From contig NZ_LHZU01000135.1 in the NCBI RefSeq assembly GCF_001580995.1, positions 1-64,000 of the forward strand: 64,000 bases of DNA, in the 5' to 3' direction. Shown piece by piece: positions 19,653 to 28,492 of this stretch. Position numbers and translations under genes: made by a program. This stretch comes from Acetobacter senegalensis. GTDB taxonomy: Bacteria; Pseudomonadota; Alphaproteobacteria; Acetobacterales; Acetobacteraceae. The stretch's first letter is position 1; each line of letters begins with the position of its first letter. The notes below the pieces were generated by a model that saw only the letters and a program-made list of their open reading frames with translations, did no database searches and was not told the origin of the DNA.

Positions 19653-20195
19653 TCATGAAAAGCCAGCCTTTTGCGGTACAAGTAGAGAGAAACTCTCCAG
19701 AAACACTTTGATCCTGTCACGATTTTGAGGCTCAGACAGCACTTCGGATATTTGGTTGGACGTCAAGTTCATGAGACTGAACCGAAGAAAAAGATCACAG
19801 GAGAATTTACTGCTGACCGTGCCGAATACAGTGCGCAGATCGGCAAGCATATCGTCTCCCCGATGCGAAGCATGCATCAGGGCAATCGGCTTTTCAGTAA
19901 GAAGATGACCGGAGACAAGCCAGTCAATGGCATTTTTCAGTCCTCCGGGAATGCTGCGCACATATTCCGGGCTGGATACGATCAGACCGTCACTCGCAGC
20001 GACCTGATCCATGAAGGTACACACTTGTGGCGGAAGTTCACCCGTTTCCAGGTCTGGCGAGAACACCAGAAGCGCACTCACCTGATCAAATACTGAGATA
20101 GAAAATGTCGCTGGCGCCATGAACGACAGAGCGCGCAGCATCGCAGTATTTGTCGAGTTGTGTCGTGCGCTTCCTGAAATAGCCAATATTTTCAC
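19653..20195 (-). CDS. NADPH-dependent FMN reductase
   Basis: 180 residues with a flavodoxin-like fold: ILAISGSARHNSTNTAML (phosphate-binding loop for FMN), then DGLIVSSPEYVRSIPGGLKN and AIDWL (isoalloxazine-contacting segment). This is the NADPH:FMN/quinone reductase family (AzoR/ChrR/YieF/SsuE-like). It follows the isochorismatase-like gene by nine bases on the same strand, an operon that would pair a cysteine hydrolase with a flavin reductase, but that gene is N-terminally truncated. Confidence 0.85.
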   Translation of the reverse strand: MKILAISGSARHNSTNTAMLRALSFMAPATFSISVFDQVSALLVFSPDLETGELPPQVCTFMDQVAASDGLIVSSPEYVRSIPGGLKNAIDWLVSGHLLTEKPIALMHASHRGDDMLADLRTVFGTVSSKFSCDLFLRFSLMNLTSNQISEVLSEPQNRDRIKVFLESFSLLVPQKAGFS

Positions 20196-20204
20196 GATAA
20201 TGCT

Positions 20205-20700
20205 TTAATTATCATATTCATATAAAACCCTGGAGCTATGGCTGTCGATAACACCTCGTTCCGAGGTATGGAGTATCTTACCTGTCGGCATGACTTTTGC
20301 ATAGGCGAATGCCAATGCCGCCATATATACAGAATGGACCTGATTTGCCGGAACTTCTGTCCGGTTGAACTCTAGATCACGCGTGGCGATCGCGTCATGC
20401 ACCCCGGTCACGTCGCATCCGAAGTCAACCGCAGCACGGACGGTCGCGTCGATGCAGACATGGCTCATTGCGCCTAGAATGGTCAGTTTCCGAATTTCCC
20501 GCTCATCAAGAAGTGTTTTAAGGTTCGCATCCCGGAATGCGTTCGGATGGTGCTTGAGAACTACCGGCTCCCCTTCCTTCAGCAGGACAAGCTCGTTGAT
20601 CTGTGCGCCATATTGCCCAGTGAAAAGAACAGAGTGCCCGCCAATGCCAGCCCGACCCCGGTAAGACTTCCTGGCTGCTGCCCTCCCCCATGATCTCCGC
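20205..20700 (-). pseudogene. Isochorismatase-like cysteine hydrolase, N-terminus removed by IS
   Basis: The open frame carries the C-terminal three quarters of an isochorismatase-fold hydrolase: LKHHPNAFRDANLKTLLDE, then LTILGAMSHVCIDATVRAAVDFG with the catalytic cysteine (SHVCID) and VTGVHDAIATRDLEF. The conserved N-terminal strand with the catalytic Asp (LIIIDIQNDY-type) is absent: the homologous part stops near 20690, exactly where IS5-like sequence starts at 20702. Codons before that are IS-derived. Without the Asp it should be inactive. Confidence 0.8.
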
Positions 20701-20701
20701 C

Positions 20702-20940
20702 GGCTCTGTTGCACAAATCAGCGATATGAGCGGGAATAGGTCTTTTATGACCCTCTTTTACTGGACGGCGTGTGTGAGAGGGATTCCGAGTGCTGTAATT
20801 TGGTTGAGTATGGCGACGCGGACGTGAACCTCCGTGACCTGACGGTCGAAATCCTAGGCCGTCAGACGCTGCCCCAGCAGTTTGATGCAGTGCATTTTCG
20901 TCTCGATACGGCTTCTTCTATGATAACCGCTCCATCTGGA
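20702..20940 (-). mobile_element. Fragment of an IS5-family element (3' end)
   Basis: Begins with a GGCTCTGTTGCACAAATC terminus at 20702. The minus strand encodes the transposase C-terminus: YHRRSRIETKMHCIKLLGQ, then RLTA, an in-frame TAG, DFDRQVTEVHVRVAILNQ and stop at 20758-20760. Only about 80 codons remain and the left part of the element is missing. It truncates the isochorismatase gene. Confidence 0.8.
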
Positions 20941-21105
20941 GGGTTCTAAAAACCCCATGGTTTATGTGCATGTCTATGATTCCATGCCTCCTATGGTGAT
21001 TGGGTGGGTGACTAGCAGTCAGGTTATGAGACGTCATTGGGATGATGTAGCGTGGGAAATACCGTGTTACGCTCTATGGTTTTCTTCCGTCTGCAGAGAG
21101 AACGA

Positions 21106-21500
21106 ATGATGCTTCAGATCCATCTACAGGCACGCACGACACCAGCCGTCCGGGCTGACATAGCGCGTTCATCAGAACCGGCATCCGTGCTCGCCAGACG
21201 CTACGGGATCAGCGATGAAACTGTCCGCAAGTGGCGCAGGCGTGGTTCAGACGCCTGCCAGAACCACAGCAGTCGTCCCTGGAAACTGACCTGGAAAGCC
21301 TCGGAGGAAGAGTGCGGCATTTCCTGCCTTATATATCGGGACAGCATCTGGCGTATTCTGAAAGATGCTGGATTGAACGGGCTGCCTTCTGCCCCAAAGA
21401 CCGCACCAGTTCGGGAACATTCCGGGATTACGATCCCGGTTATGTCCATATCGATGTGAAACATCTTCCTAAATTGCAGACGGCAGATGGAGAACGATAG
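21106..21500 (+). mobile_element. Decayed IS481-family transposase, N-terminal part
   Basis: From 21109 the plus strand reads MLQIHLQARTTPAVRADIA and VLARRYGISDETVRKWRRR, the helix-turn-helix start of IS481 transposases. After frameshifts it shows HSSRPWKLTWKASEEE, DSIWRILKDAGLNGLP and YDPGYVHIDVKHLPKLQTAD (first catalytic Asp region HIDVKHLPK). The rest of the DDE domain is missing; the sequence changes to an IS630-like fragment at about 21503. Confidence 0.75.
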
Positions 21501-21502
21501 AT

Positions 21503-21590
21503 GCTCCCGCTCGGTCCATCTTTGTCGAGACGGCGGTTCCGTCGATGAAGACCAGCCTGGCCGGATTGAGATCAGGCTGACTGTCGAACC
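21503..21590 (-). mobile_element. IS630-family transposase fragment
   Basis: The minus strand reads WFDSQPDLNPARLVFIDGTA followed by VSTKM, the central DDE segment of IS630 transposases (usual form RLVFIDETAVSTKM; here the Glu after Asp is Gly). Only about 30 codons survive. It joins directly to the 3' end of a truncated permease gene. Confidence 0.7.
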
Positions 21591-21709
21591 AGACTGGCAA
21601 ACGTAAGCCCGCCCAATACGCCTTGCGCTATGTAAACACCCCAAATGGAGGGAATAACCCCGATGTAGAACAAAGGGGCTGAACCATTTTTGGTAGCGGC
21701 GGCTCTCAT
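21591..21709 (-). pseudogene. Permease-like protein, first 40 residues only
   Basis: An ATG overlaps the receptor stop (TAATG), so translation is coupled. The product reads APLFYIGVIPSIWGVYIAQG then VLGGLTFASL, a hydrophobic first helix with the YxxQG(x)GGLTFxxLP pattern of RhtX/FptX/AmpG-like major facilitator permeases. This protein (YbtX/FptX role) commonly completes yersiniabactin/pyochelin uptake operons. The sequence then turns into IS630 remnant and stops at 21572. Assignment to the permease family rests on a short stretch. Confidence 0.6.
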
Positions 21710-23826
21710 TATTTGGAGTTATCTCCGATGGCAACCTTAAGGTTGAAGCCGACAGTTCTGCCAAAACTGATCTGCGCCACATTTCCCGCAGGCCCTGTAA
21801 AGGCATAGGTACGGTATAGTTTGTCGGTTACGTTGTTCGCATAAACCATTACCTCGTAACGGCTCCCGAAAGACCAAGTTGTTCTTAGGTCTAGCTGTGT
21901 GTACGTAGGCTGTTTTAGCAGGTTGGCAATATCAAAATACTGCGGGCCAGTTACACGCAAATCCAATCCGGGTTCAATACGCCCAAAACCCGTTTGAAAC
22001 CGCGTTGAAAGATGCCCCGCAGCCATAAACTCAGGAACGTAAGGCATACGCAGGCCAGCATAGTTATTGCCTGCGCCATCATTAAAGCTATCGAACTTCG
22101 AGATTGTTCTATTGCCATCTGCCCCAATAATCCAACCGGGTCTGAACTCCCACTGAATCTCCCCTTCCACACCACTGGCATGTGCACGTGCGGCACTGGC
22201 AATTGTCTGGTAGCCTGCCGGACCAACATAGACTTGCTCGTTCTGTAAGTGATTATAAAAATACCCTGCCCTTACAAAGAATTTCTTATGTCGGTACACC
22301 GTCCCTATCTCGTAACTCAGCTCCCGTTCCGGGTTGTAGGATGTTGCATCTGCAATGCTTGTTGGGGCGTAGTTAAACCCGGCAGGCTTGTAGCCCTGAC
22401 TGACCCGGCCATGAAGATGCCAGCCCGGCAAAGCTTCATAATCGAGAGAAACGTTACCGAGGCTCATGTTCTGATTGCGGCTCTTATTGCCCGCATAAAG
22501 CGTTTGCCCGCCATAGGTCGAATTGAACGCTATGCTGGACATATCACGCGAGAGACGACCACCTAGCCCCAGATCCAGATTTTTCAAAATATGCCAATAA
22601 ACATTGCCATAAAGGGCCACTGTTTCCGCACGGTTATGCGATGCGGTCAGTGGGTAGGGAATGTAACTTGGAACATAAGCGGCCGTCTGGCTTGTACGAT
22701 CCTGATATGTTGTCTGATGATAAAACCCCGTTACAACGTCAAAAAAACGATGTTTGCCTTCTGTACCAAAGCGCAGTTCCTGCGTATTAGCGCTCCACTG
22801 CTCCGGTTGGGTAGAAACATACGAATAGTAAGGGAACGAACGCGAAATATCGCTGTCTTGCCATGAGGCTATGACACTGAGTTTCCACCCATCAAAATGA
22901 TAGGCGCCGTGTAGAGATTCGTCATGCCCACACCGGCTCAGACGCGGGTCGGGAGTGCCCGGCACAACACTTGCAATTTTACGATCGCGCAAATTGTTGA
23001 AGCCCACATAAACATCCTGGCTCCCGTAACTGCAGGAACCATCAACAGCAAAGGCCAACTCCCAGGGCTGGTCGGTTGGCGCAAGTCGCAACGTGGCGCG
23101 CCCTCCACGGCTTTCAAAACCACCAAGACGTCTGGAACCCGTGGACGGATTGCTCACATTGCCCTGCTGCTCCTGAGAAGTCAGGGCAATGGAGCCATAA
23201 AGCCAGTCTTTTATCAGACTGCCGTCTGCCGTGCCGGTTACATGGTAACCATAACGGCTTTCCGCCCCGGCCTCGAACGAGGCATGGGCACGCGGACCGG
23301 GCTGGCGCGTTGCAATATCAATCACGCCGCCTTCAGCACTCTGGCCATACAGGGCCGCCTGTGGTCCGCGCAGCAGTTGCACGCTCTCAATACCAATAAG
23401 AGACTGCATAGCGTTAATGGGAAGCACGGGAACATCATCTACATAAAATGTTGTAGCTGGATGATAGAGGTCCTGCGCCGAGGTAATACCGCGCACTGTA
23501 ATGGCGGGGAAAAGAAAGCTCCCCGAGTTTTGAATCTGCACACCCGGTAACACGCGCGCCAGATCATTTGTCTCCCACACCTGTTTCTGGCGGAGTTGTG
23601 TGCCCGTTACAAACTGCCCGCTTGTGCCCGTCTGGTCCAGCCGCCGAGGCTGACGGACACCAACGACCTCCAGATGTTCCTTTGCGGCTTTTGGCGCACT
23701 TGTGTTGTTTTTGGCCGCTATTGTTTCTGCCTGCGCAGAACAGGATACAAGAACCCCGCCAGCCATAAGGCCTTTATAAAGTTTCTGATGCCACCGTGCT
23801 GATGTGTGAGTGTTAAAGTAAGACAT
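21709..23826 (-). CDS. TonB-dependent siderophore receptor, FyuA/FptA-like
   Basis: 705 residues from the ATG at 23826 (27 bases after the ABC gene stop); upstream codons in the frame belong to that gene's antisense. Signal peptide LYKGLMAGGVLVSCSAQAE. The plug domain runs from about 50 to 200: VWETNDLARVLPGVQIQ, LFPAITVRGITSAQDLYHPAT, SVQLLRGPQAALYGQSAEGG. The 22-strand barrel includes VSQGYKPAGFN and NPERELSYEIG, ending TAYTFTGPAG-like with SFGRTVGFNLKVAI. The closing GRTVG motif and RTYAFTG resemble the yersiniabactin receptor FyuA. Third gene of a Fur-controlled operon with two ABC half-transporters. Substrate is inferred. Confidence 0.85.
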   Translation of the reverse strand: MSYFNTHTSARWHQKLYKGLMAGGVLVSCSAQAETIAAKNNTSAPKAAKEHLEVVGVRQPRRLDQTGTSGQFVTGTQLRQKQVWETNDLARVLPGVQIQNSGSFLFPAITVRGITSAQDLYHPATTFYVDDVPVLPINAMQSLIGIESVQLLRGPQAALYGQSAEGGVIDIATRQPGPRAHASFEAGAESRYGYHVTGTADGSLIKDWLYGSIALTSQEQQGNVSNPSTGSRRLGGFESRGGRATLRLAPTDQPWELAFAVDGSCSYGSQDVYVGFNNLRDRKIASVVPGTPDPRLSRCGHDESLHGAYHFDGWKLSVIASWQDSDISRSFPYYSYVSTQPEQWSANTQELRFGTEGKHRFFDVVTGFYHQTTYQDRTSQTAAYVPSYIPYPLTASHNRAETVALYGNVYWHILKNLDLGLGGRLSRDMSSIAFNSTYGGQTLYAGNKSRNQNMSLGNVSLDYEALPGWHLHGRVSQGYKPAGFNYAPTSIADATSYNPERELSYEIGTVYRHKKFFVRAGYFYNHLQNEQVYVGPAGYQTIASAARAHASGVEGEIQWEFRPGWIIGADGNRTISKFDSFNDGAGNNYAGLRMPYVPEFMAAGHLSTRFQTGFGRIEPGLDLRVTGPQYFDIANLLKQPTYTQLDLRTTWSFGSRYEVMVYANNVTDKLYRTYAFTGPAGNVAQISFGRTVGFNLKVAIGDNSK

Positions 23827-23852
23827 ATCTTGTTTTCCAAAGAGAGTAAGGG

Positions 23853-25610
23853 TCAGTTCAGTGGGGCATTGGGGGCAACCCATGACCGGGGGCGCTGTTG
23901 TGCGTGCCAGAGCCGAGCATAGGTGCTGTTGAAAGACATGAGGGCTTTGTGCGTGCCACGCTCCACGATGTGACCGTTCTCCATCACCCAGATTTCGTCG
24001 GCGTCCTGTGCAATCCACAGGCGGTGAGCAATTGTGATTACTGTGCGATCCCCCCCAATGTGCTGTAGGGTGCTGCGAATGGCAGCTTCGCTCATCGTAT
24101 CAAGCTGCGAGGTTGCTTCGTCCATCACCAGTAAAGGTGCGTTCATAAGCAGTGCACGCGCTATGGCGAGGCGCTGCTTCTCTCCGCCGGAAAGCGCAGT
24201 TGCGGCAGCCCTGATTTCTGTGTTGAGGCCATGAGGCAGCTGCTGAATAAACTCATGAGCATGGGCTTGTTTGATGGCATCATGCACTGCCGCCTCAGAG
24301 GCCGTAGGGCAACCAAGGCGGATATTGTCGGATATTGTTCCTTCAAAAAAGTGCACGTCCTGCGGCACCAGAGTAATGCTCTGGCCAAGCATACTGCGGT
24401 CCATGCCCCGCAGGTCCACCCCACCTATTGTAATAGCTCCTGCACCAACGTCCTGCAGGCGAAGAGCCAAATGTGCGAGTGTGGTTTTGCCAGAACCTGA
24501 AATGCCAACAAGTGCAATTTTTGTACCTCGGCGGATTGTTCCTTCAATCGGGGCAAGGCCACCAGCAGAGGGATTATCTGCATCAAAAAGAACCGAGGCA
24601 TTTGAAAAATGCAGGCAGTACCCCTCCGGCTCCGCAACTTTTTCAGCCTGGGTCATGTTGGGTCGCACCATAATCTGGCTCATACGGTGGAGTGTATTCC
24701 TCGCAAAACGTAGCCCAGCAACCTGGCCTGCCAATTCAACAACACAGCGGGTAAAGCGGTAGGTCAGTATAATGGCTGCAAAAACAGCACCAGCGGAGAG
24801 ACCTTTTTGCTGAAAACTCATGACCAGCACGCCAATGGCAAGAGCCATTCCGGTCTGGGCGGCAAGGGCATACCCCATAATGGCAGGTGCAGGAGCCACC
24901 TCAAGCGCCATCTGGGCTGTTTTCAGGCTGTCCGTTGCCGCCTCTGCACGAGAGGAAATCTGCCCTTGTGTGTCAAAAAAACGGATCTCACCGGCACCTT
25001 CCAAAAGCGTCAGTGTAGCCTGCGCATAAGCTTCCTGTGCAGAGGCAAGACCGGCATCGGCCTTATCCAGCAGGCGGAATGCCAGCAGCATCATGCCAAT
25101 AACAGCCGGTAAACTGAGCGCCAGAACAGCGGCAGCAGAAACTGAAAGGAACCCAATCAGGACAAGAAGCAGAGCGGGTAAAGCCATACCGGGAATGACA
25201 ATGCCCCACAGATGGGTGAAAATATCTTGCACAGCAGCAAAACGGCTTGTCATGAGGTCCAGCAGCCTGGCGCTTTCGTCTGGCAACTGCCGCTGGGCCG
25301 GGAGCGCCATCAGATGATCAAGCAGGCGCAGCCTGATCTGTGACATGGCACGATACGTGCCGGTAAAATCTTGCACCAACCCCTGGGCGCGAAACAGCGC
25401 TTGTAGGCCAAAAGCTACGGCCAGACCTAACAGGATCATCAGTGCGCATGTGATACTGCTACGCCCCTCGGCCATCCATTGCACGCTGAGCAGTAACAGG
25501 ACGTAGCCTGCCGCTTCAGCCACAGAGGATGCCAAGCCATACACAAACCCAGCGCGCAACGCGGGGTCTGCAATAAGGGTGCGCAGCAGAACCTTGTAGT
25601 ATCCCTTCAT
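23853..25610 (-). CDS. ABC transporter with fused membrane and ATPase domains, YbtQ/PchI-like
   Basis: 585 residues: an exporter-type six-helix membrane domain (residues 1-310) joined to an ATPase (about 350-570). Walker A is LVGISGSGKTTL, signature ALSGGEKQRLAIARAL, Walker B APLLVMDEATSQLD and H-loop TVITIAHRLW. Together with the preceding half-transporter it forms a heterodimer. The fold is that of an exporter, but the context (siderophore receptor, AraC regulator, Fur box) is that of YbtPQ, IrtAB and PchHI, which import ferric siderophores. Its start overlaps the stop of the first ABC gene by four bases. Confidence 0.88.
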   Translation of the reverse strand: MKGYYKVLLRTLIADPALRAGFVYGLASSVAEAAGYVLLLLSVQWMAEGRSSITCALMILLGLAVAFGLQALFRAQGLVQDFTGTYRAMSQIRLRLLDHLMALPAQRQLPDESARLLDLMTSRFAAVQDIFTHLWGIVIPGMALPALLLVLIGFLSVSAAAVLALSLPAVIGMMLLAFRLLDKADAGLASAQEAYAQATLTLLEGAGEIRFFDTQGQISSRAEAATDSLKTAQMALEVAPAPAIMGYALAAQTGMALAIGVLVMSFQQKGLSAGAVFAAIILTYRFTRCVVELAGQVAGLRFARNTLHRMSQIMVRPNMTQAEKVAEPEGYCLHFSNASVLFDADNPSAGGLAPIEGTIRRGTKIALVGISGSGKTTLAHLALRLQDVGAGAITIGGVDLRGMDRSMLGQSITLVPQDVHFFEGTISDNIRLGCPTASEAAVHDAIKQAHAHEFIQQLPHGLNTEIRAAATALSGGEKQRLAIARALLMNAPLLVMDEATSQLDTMSEAAIRSTLQHIGGDRTVITIAHRLWIAQDADEIWVMENGHIVERGTHKALMSFNSTYARLWHAQQRPRSWVAPNAPLN

Positions 25611-27337
25611 GGCATGGCTCCATCGCCAAACTGGTGACGGGCATAGGTTCCATAAAGTGCTGATTTTTCCATGAGGTCTTCATGGCGCCCCAGAGCAGTC
25701 AGGTGCCCATGCTCCATAACTGCGATCTGCGCGGCCTCACGCACAGTGGCAAGCCGATGCGCGACAATAAGGATCGTACGCCCCTCAAGCGCACGCGCAA
25801 GAGCTTTCTGAATATGGAACTCACGTTCCGGGTCAACAAAAGCTGTTGGTTCATCAAGAAGAATAACGGGAGCCCGACTGACCAGAACCCGTGCAATGGC
25901 CAACCTTTGACGCTCCCCCCCAGAAAGACGGGCTCCGTTCCGCCCGATCGGTCCGTGCAACCCAAAGCGTTTGACACACCCAGAAAGATCACATTCGGCC
26001 AGAACATCAGTAATGTCACTTTCAGCAAGGTCCGGGCGATACAGAAGAAGATTATCCGCAAGGGAGTGCCCAAGAAGCACAGGATTCTGGAATACCGGGC
26101 AAATCAGCTGCCCAATAGCTTGCGGCACAAGTGTTTCAAGATCATGGCCGCCAATCAAAACACGGCCGGATGTTGGTTTGAGATTACCTGAAGCAAGCTG
26201 CAAAAGCGTACTTTTTCCCGCCCCACTGGCCCCAACAATGCCCGTTACCTGCCCCGCAGGACATGTTAGCGAGAAAGACGTCAGCACATTTTCATTTTCA
26301 AAGCGTTCAAGGCTGATATTTTCAAACACAACATCGTAGTATCTGTCGGCCTGAACCGTCACTGACGGATGCAGTGCTGCGGGTTGCGCGGTGCTTTCTG
26401 CACGCAGTGCGTTAAGGCGCTCCAATGTTGCGCGCAGGCGTGGAAGCGTGCCTGAAACAAACATAAGACGCTGAAGTGGCGTCATCAGCCCAATGCCAAG
26501 CAAAATGGAAAACAGGCAATCAGGCAGGCCAAGACCATGCGTCATGTGCAGGATGATTGCGCATGGCAGCACCAGAAGCAGGTTTGTGCCAACGCACATA
26601 AACACCATGACATAGCTCCATCTGGAGCGGCGCGTCATATCGCACGCCAGATGCGCCACATCTTGCAATGCTTCTGTCAGTGGAGGCAGGGAACTCGGGG
26701 ATCTGTTAAAAACCTTGAGGGTCATCAGCCCTTCCAGACAGGCCATGATGTTCTGGTTGATTCTGACATCAGCAAGATGCCATGCCCGACCATTGCCAGA
26801 GGCAACACGCCCGATCTGCCGCCAGGCCCATGCGGCTACTGGCAATAGTCCGACGCTGGCCAAAGCCATGACTGGGGAAATAACCACCAGAAAAAGCAGG
26901 CTGACCACAACTGTCACAAGGCTGATAATTGTATCGGGGAAAGTATGCGCAATGGCCGTCTCAAATTCGGCACTGTCATCAAGCGCCAGTTTTTTTAACA
27001 TTGCTCTGTGACTGGCCGTATAATCAGCCGGAAGTCTTTGTGTGAGATTTAAAATAGCCCTGCGTAAATCCCTGACCACATCAAATGCCAACCTGTGGCA
27101 GAGCACAGATGTTGCCCCCTGACACAGAAACGGCAGAAAAACGGCAGGGAGCAAAAACAGCGCAATCCGCGTAGCCGACTGGGCAGGAAGAGAACGAAAA
27201 AGCTGGCTTAGAACAACAAGTGGGATAAGCGCGCTCAGGGCTGTCAGAACAGAAAAAACACTGACTACATAAAACCGTGGTTTATACCGGTTTATATAAT
27301 CCGAAATACTCAAGCAGTCAGATGAACAACAGGACAT
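25607..27337 (-). CDS. ABC transporter with fused membrane and ATPase domains, YbtP/PchH-like
   Basis: 576 residues from the ATG at 27337; a GTG at 27376 is possible but its GGGAG lies too close. A cysteine-rich start (SCCSSDC) precedes six helices (FYVVSVFSVLTALSALIPLVVL and others), then the ATPase: Walker A IVGASGAGKSTLLQLA, signature RLSGGERQRLAIARVL, Walker B PVILLDEPTAFVDPE, H-loop LIVAHRLAT. It pairs with the next gene as a YbtP/YbtQ-type importer. The upstream region carries a Fur-like box at 27447-27467, so iron repression is likely. Confidence 0.85.
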   Translation of the reverse strand: MSCCSSDCLSISDYINRYKPRFYVVSVFSVLTALSALIPLVVLSQLFRSLPAQSATRIALFLLPAVFLPFLCQGATSVLCHRLAFDVVRDLRRAILNLTQRLPADYTASHRAMLKKLALDDSAEFETAIAHTFPDTIISLVTVVVSLLFLVVISPVMALASVGLLPVAAWAWRQIGRVASGNGRAWHLADVRINQNIMACLEGLMTLKVFNRSPSSLPPLTEALQDVAHLACDMTRRSRWSYVMVFMCVGTNLLLVLPCAIILHMTHGLGLPDCLFSILLGIGLMTPLQRLMFVSGTLPRLRATLERLNALRAESTAQPAALHPSVTVQADRYYDVVFENISLERFENENVLTSFSLTCPAGQVTGIVGASGAGKSTLLQLASGNLKPTSGRVLIGGHDLETLVPQAIGQLICPVFQNPVLLGHSLADNLLLYRPDLAESDITDVLAECDLSGCVKRFGLHGPIGRNGARLSGGERQRLAIARVLVSRAPVILLDEPTAFVDPEREFHIQKALARALEGRTILIVAHRLATVREAAQIAVMEHGHLTALGRHEDLMEKSALYGTYARHQFGDGAMP

Positions 27338-27446
27338 GTGCAGGGCTTTGGTCTGTTCCGGCAGGTGGAAAGGCACCTCCCGTCATGATCGGAGTTGACG
27401 CTTCTCGCTACCGCGATCGAACCAAACCATTGCGATCCGGTCCTGT

Positions 27447-27467
27447 AATTGATAATCATTCTTATTA
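27447..27467. promoter_or_regulatory. Fur box between siderophore operon and regulator
   Basis: AATTGATAATCATTCTTATTA matches the Fur consensus GATAATGATAATCATTATC in its GATAATCATT core and AT-rich right half. Located in the shared 156-base promoter region between the ABC operon (start 27337, minus) and the AraC gene (start 27494, plus). Confidence 0.75.
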
Positions 27468-27493
27468 TTTTTAATCCTGAGGCCATAGCGCTC

Positions 27494-28492
27494 ATGTCCG
27501 TAGAGATTTTATCGCGTGTTTCACGCACGCAAATGAAGCAGGCTCATGCGTTTTCTCCGTCCTATTACAAGGACGTGGACAAACTCGGCCGGGAAGCGGC
27601 CTTACAAGGCCGGATGCGCACCTTCACTCTTAGGGAGGGGCTGGAGCTAGGTGTGTTCGACCTCTATGCGCGCAGAGATTTCATGGGCACTTTTTCCGCC
27701 TCCCCTCAGCTTGTTATCGTCCTTATTACTGAAGGCCTCGCCTACGGCACTTTCCGGCATCGCAGCGATCACGCACCGTCCCCGCGTTTGAACTACCAGA
27801 CGGGAGACGTAATTGTTGCCTGTAATCTGGCAGCCGGGGAAACAACTTTTGGGTTAACAGCAGGCCAGAAATTCAGCGGGCTGGAACTTAGGGTGAGCTT
27901 TGATCTACTAGAACAGCTCATGCCCGGTTTTCTTGCCAAGGCGACATCCCACGACAGACCTGTCCAAGTTATAGGAAAAGCCGCGTGTTGGATGGCGCGC
28001 CTCTCGCGCACATTCACGCTAGGTGCTACAGCACGGACACTTCGGTCGGCAGCAGTAGATGGCAGACGCTCTCTTATGCTGGAAGGTTTTTCACTGTGCC
28101 TGCTGGATGAAGTGCTGGAAGCTTTCGACAGCGACAAGAAAGCAGCACTATGGCGCCAGGCGGGTCGCTACGAAGCATGTATCCGTGAAGCCGCCGCGTT
28201 ACTGACCACGCACCTCGCCGAGCCATGGACAATCAAAATGCTCGCAGAACGGGTCGGTCTCTCCGAAAAGCGTTTAAAAGACGGATTTCAAAAATACTAT
28301 CAGAACGGTCCCTATGGGTTTTTACAAAAAATTCGCATGGATAGGGCTAAATCTTTACTTATGCGCCAAACCACAAGCGTAACAGACGTCGCTTTACAGG
28401 TTGGATATTCAAACAGCTCGCACTTTGCAAAACTCTTCAAAAGAGAGTTTGGTATCAGCCCATCCAAGGTGCCCATGTCGGGTTTACCATAG
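27494..28492 (+). CDS. AraC-family regulator, PchR/YbtA-like
   Basis: 332 residues from the ATG at 27494 (GAGG twelve bases upstream); 15 extra codons upstream overlap the Fur site. The N-terminal sensor contains VIVLITEGLAYGTFRHRS, DVIVACNLAAGETTFGLTAG and KFSGLELRVSFDLLEQL, a pattern of PchR-type iron-siderophore regulators. The C-terminal double helix-turn-helix is WTIKMLAERVGLSEKRLKDG then TSVTDVALQVGYSNSSHFAKLF and FGISPSKV. Divergent from the uptake operon, it would activate it when the ferric siderophore is present. No siderophore biosynthesis genes are in the window, suggesting piracy of foreign siderophore. Confidence 0.88.
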   Translation: MSVEILSRVSRTQMKQAHAFSPSYYKDVDKLGREAALQGRMRTFTLREGLELGVFDLYARRDFMGTFSASPQLVIVLITEGLAYGTFRHRSDHAPSPRLNYQTGDVIVACNLAAGETTFGLTAGQKFSGLELRVSFDLLEQLMPGFLAKATSHDRPVQVIGKAACWMARLSRTFTLGATARTLRSAAVDGRRSLMLEGFSLCLLDEVLEAFDSDKKAALWRQAGRYEACIREAAALLTTHLAEPWTIKMLAERVGLSEKRLKDGFQKYYQNGPYGFLQKIRMDRAKSLLMRQTTSVTDVALQVGYSNSSHFAKLFKREFGISPSKVPMSGLP

